A DNA stretch of 64,000 bases from Saposhnikovia divaricata (taxonomy: Eukaryota; Streptophyta; Magnoliopsida; Apiales; Apiaceae). This document shows positions 11,862 through 22,013 of this stretch, piece by piece. Every line of letters starts with the position of its first letter. The first letter of the stretch is position 1. The notes beneath the pieces are model-generated. The model had not been told where the DNA came from, did no database searches, and was given only the letters and a program-made list of their open reading frames with translations. Made by a program: the position numbers and the translations under genes. The stretch is taken from positions 3,534,001 to 3,598,000 of the forward strand of contig CM071595.1 in NCBI GenBank assembly GCA_036435485.1. Direction: 5' to 3'.

Positions 11862-12234
11862 TAACCAGAACCCTATCTAATTTCCGAACCACCCCTACTC
11901 CATGAGGACTACCCGACCATGTAAACCTCATTCCAGAATAGTGAAGGTCCATAACTTCAATCTTTGTTACACAACCAGAGAATTCTAAAATAGCAGGAGA
12001 TCTACTAATGTTACCCCCAGCATTTTCCTCTTCTGACAACATAGCATTAAAATCCCCCACAATGCTCCAGGGAAAGTCACCAACCAGCTGCTTAAAAACT
12101 TCAAGAGAATGCCACAAAGAACGACGAAGCATATGGTCATTAGCAGCATAAACAAACGAAATATAAAGATGTTCTTGGGATTCTTTCTGTTTTACAAGGC
12201 AATGGATCACCTGATCTGCTTGAAACAAATGCAT
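11647..12234 (-). pseudogene. LINE copy 2 ORF2 endonuclease, C-terminal two-thirds
   Basis: About 195 residues of an AP-type (exonuclease-endonuclease-phosphatase) domain. Diagnostic motifs are SIVGDFNAML, a RLDR-like KLDRVLVN and the terminal SDHSP. These carry the Asp, Asn and His residues that nick target DNA in this family. It overlaps the linker frame to its left out of phase, and is separated from the N-terminal piece at 12307-12489 by a frame break around 12240-12300. Confidence 0.9.
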
Positions 12235-12306
12235 AACCTCAAAGAAATTTGGATCCCAACCAACTACAATTCGACAATTTTATGAGTAGCTCTCAACATT
12301 CGAAAA

Positions 12307-12489
12307 CTAGTCCCAATTGCGAAAAAACTTGCTAAACATACCACTCACCCTACTCTTTGCAACACGGGTCTCCAAAATACCACAAATGCCTATATGATTA
12401 TCTCTAATTAACTCTTTCAATTCTCTAACTTTGAAGGGCTGATTGAACCCTCTTACATTCCAACATGAAAGATTATTCATTAACACCAT
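12307..12489 (-). pseudogene. LINE copy 2 ORF2 endonuclease, N-terminal part
   Basis: Sixty residues with the start of plant LINE ORF2: MNNLSCWNVRGFNQP (the first metal-binding Asn box) followed by GILETRV (the catalytic Glu box). The first Met lies just 3' of the ORF1 region, as expected for ORF2. The frame breaks after FFRNWD and resumes at 12234. Confidence 0.88.
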
Positions 12490-12712
12490 GTATAGACGAA
12501 CCTACCATCTTGCCAATCTCTCGATTTCCTCCAAACATTTGCTCGATTGCAAATGCTTCCTGCTCTTTTTCCTCTGCATCATTATTAAAACCCAGATCCT
12601 CATCCTGAATTTCTTTCAGATTATTTTCCTCCATCATAAACAGGGATGTATCGTCATAATCCGAATCAACATCAATGTGAGAGTTAAGGTCACATCTTTC
12701 CATTTCTCTATT

Positions 12713-13987
12713 CTACTTCACAGCACCTGCATCCTTTTTTTGAAGCATATTTGATCCCATAGACTGTGAACCAAAAACACCAGACCTGATTTTCTGATGG
12801 TCAATTCTTTTTTCGTTGGGATAAATTCCTTTATCTCTACTCTTGGAGACCCCTTTTTGTAACTCTAGTTTATTCAAATCCGCAGCAACGTGCTTTCCTT
12901 CTTCCATTGAACTAACCCTCTCCAAATTGTCAATGAGATTGGCCGATGCTAAGAGACTATACTTGTTAGTGATTACAACATTTTTATTACTAACATTATC
13001 ATTAATTTTCTTAACACCTGATGTCTCCCCTCTAAGATTATTTCGACCTGAATTTTCACCAGCTCTGCCCCCACGATTGACATAAGAAAAGGAGCTCTGG
13101 TTCTGCTTATAGTTTCCACCTACAGACATGCCTCCTCCTCGATGCCCTTGCTTCATATTTTCTATCTGATTCCTCATTCTTCCTTTCCCTTTCTTCAGAA
13201 CCCAAGCAAATTCATCCTTCTCATTAACAGCTAAATCTTCATTTAAATCTTGAGATTTCTTATTCTGAACATTATTCAAAATTGGGCAGTTGTGAATATT
13301 ATGCCCAGATATCGAACAGGTGGGACACCAAGACGGACGCCACGGATAATCCACCCTTAAAATCACCTCTCTAGGTTCCAATCTATCATCATATGGGATA
13401 TGAACAAATAATTTTTCTGGTAAAGGTTTATTTGCATCCACCTCGATCAAAAGTTTAACAAAACTCAGTCGACCCCTAGCCTCTCTACACATCTTTTCAG
13501 TCAATCCATCTGCCATTAAAATATTCCCTATTCCACTGCCAATTCTACTTAATCCTTGACAATTCCAATATTGCAATGGGATATTGAAAATTTTTACCCA
13601 TAAAGGAATTGATTTTGGTACCTCTTTTGAGAGAACAATCTGAGGGTGCCATCGTTGCAGAATAAGGGGCTTCCCTTCTATTAAACACACATCTTCCTCT
13701 AGAATTTCCAGCAGGTCTTCTTCACAAGCAAATTTAAAAAAGAAGAAACCATCCTCATTCATAATAACTTCAGCTAATCCTCTGTTCTTCCACCTTCTAT
13801 TAGCTTGATATTCCATTGTGTGAAAAGTAACTCTCTTCTCAAAGAAATATCCTACTAGACAATTCTTCCACGGTTCCCTTCCTTGGATATCCACACTCAA
13901 TGGAGGTTTAATCACTATTTTCCCTTCTGAAATTTCTAGAAGATGGTATTCGAAACTCATACGCCCAACAGTTTTTTTCGGTTTCAA
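12713..13987 (-). CDS. LINE ORF1 protein (DUF4283 and CCHC zinc knuckle)
   Basis: Intact frame of 424 residues at the 5' end of LINE copy 2. The N-terminal half matches the plant LINE/retroelement DUF4283 pattern (YLEISEG, NRRWKNRGLAEVI, GFFFFKF, VCLIEGKPLILQRW, LWVKIFNIPLQYW). It is followed by YDDRLEPREVILRVDYPW and a knuckle CPTCSISGHNIHNCP. The C-terminal third is basic and low in complexity. ORF1p binds LINE RNA and forms the ribonucleoprotein. The start is the first Met after the short 5' leader. It is open, but the element around it is dead, so expression is doubtful. Confidence 0.85.
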   Translation of the reverse strand: MKPKKTVGRMSFEYHLLEISEGKIVIKPPLSVDIQGREPWKNCLVGYFFEKRVTFHTMEYQANRRWKNRGLAEVIMNEDGFFFFKFACEEDLLEILEEDVCLIEGKPLILQRWHPQIVLSKEVPKSIPLWVKIFNIPLQYWNCQGLSRIGSGIGNILMADGLTEKMCREARGRLSFVKLLIEVDANKPLPEKLFVHIPYDDRLEPREVILRVDYPWRPSWCPTCSISGHNIHNCPILNNVQNKKSQDLNEDLAVNEKDEFAWVLKKGKGRMRNQIENMKQGHRGGGMSVGGNYKQNQSSFSYVNRGGRAGENSGRNNLRGETSGVKKINDNVSNKNVVITNKYSLLASANLIDNLERVSSMEEGKHVAADLNKLELQKGVSKSRDKGIYPNEKRIDHQKIRSGVFGSQSMGSNMLQKKDAGAVK

Positions 13988-14042
13988 GATCTCAGCCCAC
14001 TTTTTCCCCTGTCTCCTCTCCCCTGTTTGCTGACCATCAATC

Positions 14043-14735
14043 CCAGATTCATCATCTGGTCGTGGTCAAAATTTTAGAGGCCGTGGAAGAGGCAGATTCC
14101 AACAACGAGGTGATAAGTCTCAGTTTCAATGTTATAATTGTAACAAATATGGTCACTTCAGTTACGAGTGTAGATCACCGAAGGTAGAAGAACGAAGTCA
14201 TTTTGCAACAGCAAAAGAAGATAAAGATGTGGGGTCTGCTATGTTCCTTACTTACAAAGGAGATGACGAAGGCAAGAAGAATACATGGTATCTTGATTCA
14301 GGAGCCAGCAATCACATGTGTGGCCATAAGGAATTATTTACGGAGATAGACAGCACCATCAGTGGAGAAGTTACTTTTGGTGACTCATCAAAGATTCCAG
14401 TCAAAGGAAAAGGCACTGTTACGATTGTGTCAAAGAAAGGTGGTAAGAAGTATATAAATGATGTTTATTATATACCTGCTTTGAAAAGTAATATCATCAG
14501 TCTTGGCCAACTTATGGGAAAGGGATATAATATTCAGATGCAGGATAATTCTCTGATCATCAGAAATCAGATTCGAGAATTAATTGCAAATGTGGAGATG
14601 TCAAAGAATTGTCTCTTCACTCTTGATATGCAGACGGAGGTGCAGAAGTGTTTGAAGTCAGTCATTAAAAATAACTCATGGTTATGGCACTTAAGATTTG
14701 GTCATCTAGGATTTTCTGGCTTGAAACTATTGTAA
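14043..14735 (+). pseudogene. Copia-E gag C-terminus and protease
   Basis: Open from the truncation point. It starts with an RG-rich segment, then a CCHC knuckle CYNCNKYGHFSYEC (14130-14171), then the aspartic protease WYLDSGASNHMCG and the pre-integrase HLRFGHLG. Gag packages RNA and the protease cuts the polyprotein. The frame ends at a TAA (14733-14735) caused by a frameshift, because homologous sequence continues in another frame from 14746. The first Met at 14229 is internal and is not a real start. Confidence 0.88.
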
Positions 14736-14745
14736 AAAAACAAAG

Positions 14746-16026
14746 ATGGTGGACGGTTTGCCAGAAATCAACGAACCAGAAAATTTGTGTGAAGCATGTG
14801 TCAAAGGAAAGCAACATTGACAAAGATTTCCAGTCGAAAAATCATGGAGAGCTAGAAGGCCATTGGAGATTGTTCACACTGATATTGCTGGTCCATTTGA
14901 TATTGCATCATTTGGCCGAAATAGGTATTACCTAACTTTTATTGATAATTTTAGCAGGAAAAGTTGGGTGTATCTCATTAAAGAAAAGACGGAAGCTCTT
15001 GATAAATTCAAGGAGTTCAAAGCTTTGGTAGAAAAACAGAGTGGTCATTATTTGAAGGTACTCCGATCAGACAGAGGAGGCGAGTACACTTCAAACTTGT
15101 TCAGAAGTTTTTGCAGAGCACATGGAAGTAATCATCAGTTGACAACAGCCTATACACCACAACAGAATGGCGTTGCAGAAAGAAAGAACTGCACTATTCT
15201 AGACATGGCAAGGAGTATGGTGAAAGCAAAGCACATGCCAAGAACTTTCTGGGCTGAAGCCGTTCTTTGTGCAGTTTATTTGTTGAATCGCTGTCCAACT
15301 AAAAGTGTCAGAAACAAAACTCCAAATGAAGCATGGAGTGGTAGCAAACCATCAGTTGGGCATCTCAAAATATTTGGGTGTATTGCATATGCCCATGTTC
15401 CCGATCAGAAAAGAAAGAAGTTTGATGACAAAGGCGAGAAGTGTATCTTTACCGGATATGACAAAAGAAGCAAGGCGTACAGACTCTATAATCCCCTGAC
15501 GAAGAAATTAATCATTTCTCGAGATGTTGAGTTCGATGACTCTGATTATTGGAGATGGAGCAAAGAAGAAAGAAAAGTTGCAGGCTTGTTCTTCAATGAT
15601 GATGATGATGATGGTGCTAACTCCAACATAGAAGATGGCGGAGAAGATGATCCAACTCCTCCAAAAAGCCCAAATCAGCAAACTCCTGCCTCGACACCAT
15701 CGAGTTCAGGAAGCAGCAGTTCAGGGGGAGTACCCAGAAAAATGCGGAGTCCGGATAGTATTTATGAGGCAACTAGTCCGGTACAAACATCCTTTGATTA
15801 TTCTTTATTTTGTTTGATGGTTGAATGTGATCCAGTTACATTTGAGGAAGCTTCTGAAGAAAGCAAATGGAACAGGCCATGGATGAAGAAATTGGTGCAA
15901 TCAAGAAGAATGATACTTGGGAGCTTACAAGTCTTCCAGAGGGACACAAAGCAATTGGTGTCAAATGGGTCTACAAGACAAAGACCAATCAGGATGGTGA
16001 AGTTGAAAAATACAAGGCAAGGCTAG
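14746..16026 (+). pseudogene. Copia-E integrase
   Basis: Continues the polyprotein in a new frame: VDGLPEI, the CEACVKGK zinc ligands, an in-frame TGA at about 14818, then VHTDIAGPF, LRSDRGGEY and AERKN carrying the D, D and E catalytic residues. An acidic and Ser/Pro-rich linker follows (DDDDDG, SSSGSSSSGG). The frame is lost near 15870, where the reverse transcriptase continues in another phase. Integrase inserts the cDNA copy. It is non-functional here. Confidence 0.88.
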
Positions 16027-17279
16027 TGGCTAAAGGCTACAAGCAGAGATACGGGATTGACTATGATGAGGTATTTGCTCCAGTTGCAAGAGTTGATACC
16101 ATAAGACTTCTTACAGCAATTGCAGCTCAGAACCAGTGGAAGATCTACCAGATGTATGTGAAGTCTGCATTCCTAAATGGTTATCTTGAAGAAGAAGTCT
16201 ACATCGAGCAACCTCTTGGATATGTTCAGAAAGGCAAGGAAAATAAAGTCTACAGACTAAAGAAAGCACTGTACGGGTTGAAGCAAGCCCCGAGAGCATG
16301 GAACACAAGGGTTGATGAATACTTTCAGAAGAATGGTTTTGTGAAGAGTCCGTACGAGCATGCACTCTACACCAAAACAAATTCAGGGGGAGATATTATG
16401 ATCGTGTGCTTATACGTGGATGACATGATCTTTACCGGAAACAACCCTAGTATGTTTGATGATTTTAAGAAAGTCATTACTAACGAATTTGAGATGACAG
16501 ATATTGGTCAAATGTCATACTTTCTTGGAGTCGAGGTGAAGCAAAGCAAAAATGGGATTTTTATGTCTCAGAAAAAATATGCCGAGCAGATTTTAAGCAA
16601 GTTCAGAATGGCTGAATGCAAGCCAGTGAGCACGCCCGCAGAAACGAGCATAAAGCTCAGAAATGATTCAACGAGAGAGTCGGTAAATCCGACATTGTTC
16701 AAAAGTTTGGTTGGAAGTCTGAGATACCTAACTTTCACTCGTCCAGATATCATGTATGCAGTTGGACTGGTTAGTAGGTACATGGAGAAGCCGAAGCAAG
16801 ATCACTTCATGATAGCTAAAAGAATTTTGAGGTACATAAAAGGTACACTTAATCATGGTCTGTTCTACACGCATTCTCAAAATTCAAAATTAGTTGGCTA
16901 CTTAGACAGTGATTATGGTGGTGACTTGGATGACGGGAAAAGCACTTCAGGATATGCTTTTCATATCGGTTCAGCGATATTTTCATGGTCATCAAAGAAG
17001 CAACAGACAGTAGCTCTGTCAACATGTTAGGCGGAGTATATGGCAGCAACAGCGTGCGCATGTCAAGCTATGTGGCTAGGCTACATACTTAGCGAGTTAA
17101 AACTTGCAAAGGAAGATCCGATTACTATATATGTGGATAATAAATCTGCTATCTCACTTGCAAAAAATCCGGTGTCACATAGTCGAAGCAAGCACATCAA
17201 CATCAAATATCATTTCATACGAGAGCAGGTGAATGAAAAATTGTGGAGCTTGTGCACTACAGGACCGAAGACAATTTAG
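15867..17279 (+). pseudogene. Copia-E reverse transcriptase and RNase H
   Basis: The reverse transcriptase has KWVYKTKTNQDGEVEKYKA, QMYVKSAFLNG, KALYGLKQAPRAW and the YVDDMIFTG active site. RNase H begins at the DSDYGGDLDDGKSTSG block. An in-frame TAG interrupts STC-AEYMAA (17028-17030), where a Glu codon is expected. A one-base loss after VNE (about 17238) shifts the last codons, which otherwise read into the end of the RNase H domain. The element cannot make a complete pol. Confidence 0.9.
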
Positions 17280-17366
17280 CAGATATTTTCACGATGCCTT
17301 TAAAGCCGGAGATATTTCAGAAAATGATGAAGAAGCTCAGAATGAAAAGTCGAGTTTGAGGGGGAG

Positions 17367-17635
17367 TGTCGAAGTTTTCAAACTCTCTAGAAGACAAGCA
17401 TATAAGTCATATAATGTAGGCAAGTTTGAAATCAAATATGGTAGGCTATGTGATGTAAGCAATGATGTAATTTATATTTGTTCTAGCCTATAAATAGGAC
17501 ATTGGAGCAAGCTTAAAACCAAACACCAAGAAAAACACAACACCAAAAAGAGATAGAAAGAAAGAGCTGAAGCTCTTGTGTGAGAAAGAAAAGAAATTGT
17601 AATTTCTTCTTATATATACATACACGTTTCCAACA
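17367..17635 (+). repeat. Copia-E 3' LTR
   Basis: A 269-bp LTR starting TGTCGAAG directly after the polypurine tract TTTGAGGGGGAG and ending TTTCCAACA. TATAAATA lies at 17489-17496. The 5' partner is absent, so LTR divergence cannot date the insertion, and the 5-bp target duplication cannot be checked. Confidence 0.85.
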
Positions 17636-18117
17636 CGGTAACCATTTCTCCCAGTTGACACTCCCAGATTTTTTCAGTCCACATGAAGGATCACTCTAAT
17701 ATTTCAACTTGACCGCAAATTGCAACCATGCACGTTCAAGAAGAAAGACATATTTGTGTACAGAAATGTTTGAATGAAATAATTTATCATCATTTCAATT
17801 TAAAGCAATCATTAGTTTATAAATATCAGTTAAATATTCTATATTTTATTTAAAATTTCAAAAATGTGACAGGGTTTACTTGATAGTCACTAGCACTAAA
17901 ATACAGCATACTGCCTACTAGCTAGTAAATCTTCTATCGACTTTCTGAATTACAGTTTCCTAGTCACTCAGCCGAGTCACTGATTGTGCAGGGCAGCCTC
18001 TAACGATTCTTCTAACTTCAAACATCTAGTTGCCAAGATATTGTCTGGACAGAAATTTGATGAGTGAACAATGTGACCATTAAAATCACCCAGTACTTCC
18101 ATGTTTTATGTTTCAAA
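17636..18117 (-). pseudogene. Duplicated 3' end of the F-box gene (fragment)
   Basis: About 480 bp homologous to 20394-20932. It contains the 3' flank and the last codons of the F-box gene found at 20735-21589 (stop equivalent at 17922-17924). It carries a 7-bp insertion just inside the stop and lacks about 60 bp present in the other copy near 20530. The left edge is the Copia-E LTR end and the right edge is the first base of a CACTA element. Non-functional fragment. Confidence 0.88.
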
Positions 18118-18676
18118 CACTACAAGAAAATCCATTTCTGCTAACAGAAATTTCCATTGGTAGTTACTGAAATCCGTTAGTAAAATGGTTTCCTAACGGA
18201 ATGCTAACAGAATACGGTCGTTGGAACAAACATCGTTGGGAGGTCTCTAACAACGGAATTTATTTCCGTTACTAAACTTAACAATGGAATACCAACAGAC
18301 TGGTAACGGAGACTTCGTAACGGATATTCTTGGTATTATTAGCAACCAAATGCCAATGGAATTTTCGTTGTTATATTTACCAACAGATTGCTCTGTTGGT
18401 ATTATTAGTAACAAATTTATAACGGATAATCTGTTTGTAGTTTAACAACCACTTGCCAATGGTATTTCCGTTGTTAAATTTAGAAACACTGTCCATGATG
18501 AATCTAGTAACATTTTGCCAATGGATGCATAATATCTACCAACATTTACATTTTTAATATCGGTAAAATAAAATGATACCAGCAAACAAAAGATAACAAA
18601 AGTTTTTTTATATAATACCAATATCTGAGTAGATAATACAAATTCAAAATGTGGTTAAGAGTTATAAAAGAATTAC

Positions 18677-18793
18677 ATTTGTCAAAGTTTTCATCCTATC
18701 TTGCGGTTTTGCATTGATTTCTCCACCTGTTGACGCTCGTTGAAGATTGGTCAGAGCTTTTGTATAGCATTGCAAGGAAACCAATGAACAAAG
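18677..18793 (-). pseudogene. Argonaute exon fragment (AGO4-like)
   Basis: A 117-bp exon-like segment of 39 codons, preceded on the minus strand by a TTTTGTAG acceptor and followed by a GTAATT donor. It begins LCSLVSLQCYTKALTNLQRA and ends KPQDRMKTLTN. This matches the segment just after the PAZ domain in the AGO4/6/9 clade (typically LCSLVSLQRYTKAL followed by KPQERM). AGO proteins bind small RNAs. In this clade they guide DNA methylation. The middle (STGGEINA) is divergent. It joins in phase to the exon at 18908-18973. Confidence 0.82.
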
Positions 18794-18907
18794 CTACAAA
18801 ATGGTTACACACAAGTATAATGTAAGAAATGCATTCTCATAACATAGAGACTCTCAAATAAAATTGAAACCAGAGACTGCAAATAACTAATGGGGAATAT
18901 GATTTAC

Positions 18908-18973
18908 CTCTAGTGGGATGTAAATTGGCCACTTAGGTTTTCCGACATTATGAACGTTTAGCAAATCAAGAAC
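18908..18973 (-). pseudogene. Argonaute exon fragment, upstream neighbour
   Basis: A 66-bp, 22-codon exon-like segment, preceded on the minus strand by TTTTTGCAG and followed by a GTAAATC donor. Its product ends NVGKPKWPIYIPLE, matching the conserved NVGKPKRPTYFPIE stretch at the end of the PAZ domain in AGO4-type proteins. Splicing the 114-bp intron to the left joins it in phase to LCSLVSLQ. No other AGO exon is seen, so this is a fragment and not a gene. Confidence 0.82.
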
Positions 18974-19846
18974 CTGCAAAAACACAAATAATAAAAAATA
19001 TAGTTTATGTTGAGATGGCAGGTGCATGCTAATTAAAAATATATGTCATTGGTAACAATGTGAAATGAAGAATAATGATTTTTTTTCTTTTAGCTTTCAT
19101 CACAAATTCTTTATTTTTAAATGAAATTTTTATATACGACCCATTCACACCTATCATACTGGGAAGTCTGATTGTAGCACCATATTAAACACGATTTTAA
19201 GTGTACGAGTGTATACACAGACAATTCAATTCAATAACTAGGAACCTTCAATAACATAAAATGTTGGAACTACACAAGTATAAAGAAATGGGACATGTTT
19301 AAGTCCTTTACTCTACTGATCACCATGCCTATATAATCCTTACAGTAATAAAACAAATACTATAATTTCTAAGACCTGTCACATGACAATCCATACACCA
19401 GCACATATCAGTGTGTAATTTGAGAATTACACAATTCCTGAGACAACATGTAAAGTACTGTTTAAAAATGGCCGTCATTGTTAATTTGCTTGCTTATTTG
19501 ATTAGAGATTGCACCTTTTTTTTTTCTAAATTAAAATTTCCTATTATTGATCATTATTATCTGCATTACAGGTGCATTCTGTGTCTAACTTGTTATAATT
19601 CACGTTACAGGGATTAAAAAAAAGATTACAAACTGTGTTAAATAATCACATCATTTATATGCACTGTTAAAATATTAGTATTCAAGCAAACTTCAACTGG
19701 GTGTTGCAGAAAGTAATATAGTAAATCTAACATACTCATTGTAACCACTGCCTTATGCAGGATAGTCACTCATACAAGGACAACAATGAGCATATAAAGA
19801 GAGCCAAAGATTTTTTTTCCAATTTTACAAAGAATGGTTTGCATAC

Positions 19847-19967
19847 CAATTGAGAATTTGCATCCGCTTGGTGCACTGTGGAAGAGGGCCTTTACTTGGA
19901 ACAAGAACCGTTCTAACGATCTCTTTGTAACTGGAATTTTGCTGGCTATTACTGTTTGTTTCAGGCT
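19847..19967 (-). other. Unassigned exon-like segment in the CACTA remnant
   Basis: A 121-bp minus-strand segment with an AAG acceptor after a T-rich tract and a GTATGC donor. It is open through VLVPSKGPLPQCTKRMQILN. I do not recognise the protein. It could be a piece of the element's own gene, a captured host exon or chance. Confidence 0.35.
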
Positions 19968-20734
19968 CTTCAAAAATAAAATAAAAAACTATGCAAAAGT
20001 AAGTGTTTATGCTAATCAAAGTACAGAAGCAAATGTAATTATGTGAATAGATGTAACCTTCTTACAATCAAGGGAAGAGAGAACCAAAATTTCCATTATC
20101 TCGATACTCTTTGAATCAAACACAAACTTTGATTCTTCCACCTAATATACCTATAAATGGAATCCACATCAAAATGACATCAAAACAAACCAAACAGGCC
20201 TAATATATCTCCCTTAATGAAACCACATTAGAATGCACAAAGAAAAATATAAAACTTTAGCTGCAACAACAAAACTTTACACAAAAAAAACATATAAAAA
20301 AAAATACTTTAAATTCGACCAGAGTGATGTATAAACATATAAACAAATCATGTAAATAATTAACTAGCTGCTACTGAATTTAGATCACTAGTCCGGTAAC
20401 CATTTCTCCCAGTTGGCACTCCCAAATTTTGTTAGTCCACATGAAGGATCACTCTAATATTTCAACTTGACTGCAAATTACAACCATGCACATTCAAGAA
20501 GAAAGACATATTTGTGTACGGAAGTCTATATCTTTACAAGATTTTATTGTCACCTCCATTAATTATATCAAATATGTTAGAATGAGATAACTTATCATCA
20601 TTTAATTTCAATTTAAAGCAATCATTAGTTTATAAAAATCAGTTAAATATTCTATATTTTATTTAAAAGTTCAAAACTGTGACAGGGTTTACTTGATAGT
20701 CGCTAGTACTAAAATACAGCATACTGCCTACTAG

Positions 20735-21589
20735 CTAGTAAATCTTCCATCGACTTTCTGAATTCCTAGTCACTAAGCCCAGTCGCTGAATGTGTAGGGC
20801 AGCCTCTAACGAGTCTTCTAACTTCAAACATCCAGTTGCCAAGATATCGTCTGGACAGAAATTTGATGAGTGAACAATGTGACCGTTAAAATCACCCAGT
20901 ACTTCCATGTTTTCAGTTTCAAACTTTGCAAATTTCTTATTCTTCTCATCATAAATATAGAACTTACCATTCTGAGACTTGATAAGAAGTAATTTGTCCC
21001 TCAGAACTGCTACGGGGAATAACGCAGAAGCATCCAAACCACCGGGAATAGAGGCGTTCAAATTGCACTCTAAAGACATAGACTCCATCACCCCATACTC
21101 TTTCATCGACCATATGCTAAATTGACAAGGAACAGAATTATCAAAAATACATAGACACTTGTGTAACACCCTAACCCTTATTACATTGAAGTCTTTTATA
21201 TTAGAAGGAATAGGGATCTGATGGTGCTGCTCTTCCTCAAGGTTCAATGCATGCAAAGATGTGATATTTTTCTTCTCGTCATCAAATAGCCAATGAAAAG
21301 ATCCTTCCACCGTAGCAGCAACGAATTCCTGATTTCTTGGATACGGGTGACAAAATTCCAAACTTCTCCATTTATGGTGATCAGTCCCAATAGTAACAAT
21401 CTCATCCTCAGATTTTTTTTATAAATTATATGCGGTAGTTGCCTTCTTGTTGAAATTCTCATAACCTTATAGGAACGAGTACGTGAGCTAACACCAAACC
21501 CGTAAACATCTTTCATCCTAAAATTAATTTTCGGTTTTGGAAGGATAGCATATTGTCCCAAAACTGGATTGCACACTTGAAGAAGCCGT
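20735..21589 (-). pseudogene. F-box gene, segment 3: C-terminal (F-box-associated) region
   Basis: The largest piece of a plant F-box gene. From 21589 it reads VCNPVLGQYAILPKP, FGVSSRTRSYKVMRI, then after a frameshift SEDEIVTIGTDHHKWRSLEF, SFHWL, a NVIRVRVLHKCLCIF stretch, YGVMESMSLE and a TAG stop at 20735-20737. This order (CNPVLGQ, FG, YKVMRI, GSFHWL, W.M.EYG) fits the F-box-associated interaction domain. Such proteins are SCF ubiquitin-ligase substrate receptors. The frameshift is in an A8 run (21413-21420) and is best explained by loss of one A. The right end is the target duplication GCCGT next to Copia-A. Coding sequence continues in phase at 57405 (WTKR joined to LLQVCNP). Its 3' flank, 20394-20734, is duplicated at 17636. 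Confidence 0.9.
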
Positions 21590-21943
21590 TGTTAAAGTCA
21601 ATACTAGTCCCCAAGTTCCAAGTTTCATCCAGTATATTTCTGGTTACTAGTTTGCTGGTTGATAAATAAATAAGTATAATAAATCTAACTATTGGTTTCT
21701 AGTTGGATAGTTTCTGGTTGAAATATTTAGTAGGTGAAAGACTTTTTCAATGGTCTACATTATTAGTTTGTTAGTAGATGGTCTGCTAAGACCTATAAAT
21801 ACCCCCTGTACCTGAGTCTAAATATTTCAATTACATTTTATCTTAAGTCCAAAAAGAAACTATCTGTTCATACTTGTTTCAGTGTAACTAGTGTATTCTT
21901 CTTCTTGAGAGATTAGACTCAAATACAGAGATTGATTTCAACA
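21590..21943 (+). repeat. Copia-A 5' LTR
   Basis: A 354-bp LTR beginning TGTTAAAGTCAATAC and ending GATTTCAACA. TATAAATA at 21794-21801 marks the promoter. The split 3' LTR has the same ends with TGTTAGAGTC, plus scattered differences, in keeping with an old insertion. Confidence 0.92.
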
Positions 21944-21945
21944 AT

Positions 21946-21957
21946 TGGTATCAGAGC
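21946..21957 (+). promoter_or_regulatory. Copia-A primer binding site
   Basis: TGGTATCAGAGC, complementary to the 3' end of initiator tRNA-Met, lies two bases after the 5' LTR. This is the usual plant Copia primer site for minus-strand synthesis. Confidence 0.9.
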
Positions 21958-22013
21958 TAAGGTTCTTGTATTGTGAGTAGTTGAGTGTTCTGCAGAAAAT
22001 TCTTCAACAGAAG

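Larger units (their letters stand above)
6292..14040 (-). mobile_element. Near full-length LINE retrotransposon (LINE copy 2), split by a solo LTR
   Basis: Minus-strand L1-type element. From the poly(A) end at 6292 it shows 3' UTR, zf-RVT domain, reverse transcriptase, AP-like endonuclease and ORF1 (12713-13987), with a short 5' UTR up to about 14040. Removing the 1,502-bp solo LTR (8333-9834) leaves about 6.2 kb, a normal full length for plant L1. Frameshifts in ORF2 make it inactive. Its two flanks do not match: telomere-like DNA on the 3' side and Copia-E gag on the 5' side. A 241-codon open frame at 6605-7330 lies in the 3' UTR and has no recognisable domain. Confidence 0.9.
14043..17635 (+). 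mobile_element. 5'-truncated Ty1/copia retrotransposon (Copia-E)
   Basis: Plus-strand Copia lacking its 5' LTR and the first part of gag. Domain order is gag zinc knuckle, protease, integrase, reverse transcriptase, RNase H and 3' LTR, which is the Copia order. Its left edge coincides with the 5' end of LINE copy 2. Two frameshifts, several stops and the missing 5' end make it inactive. The right edge is the 3' LTR at 17635, abutting the duplicated F-box fragment. Confidence 0.92.
18118..20393. mobile_element. CACTA (En/Spm-type) transposon remnant
   Basis: Begins with CACTACAAGAAAATCC, the classic plant CACTA terminus, inserted in the duplicated F-box fragment after AAA. The next 450 bp carry many subterminal motifs in both orientations (AACGGA, CCGTTG, CCAACAGA, GCCAATGG), as expected for transposase binding arrays. 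No matching right terminus (a reverse complement of CACTACAAG) appears before the F-box homology resumes at 20394, so the other end was deleted. No transposase domain is visible. The interior contains two Argonaute exons and one unassigned exon-like frame. The rest (18974-19840 and 19970-20393) is AT-rich with nothing recognisable. Confidence 0.8.

Noticed and set aside
17636..20932. Reading the two F-box 3' copies as LTRs of one element enclosing the CACTA region
   Set aside because: They contain the coding end of an F-box gene, lack TG...CA ends and target duplications, and one is cut at the CACTA terminus.
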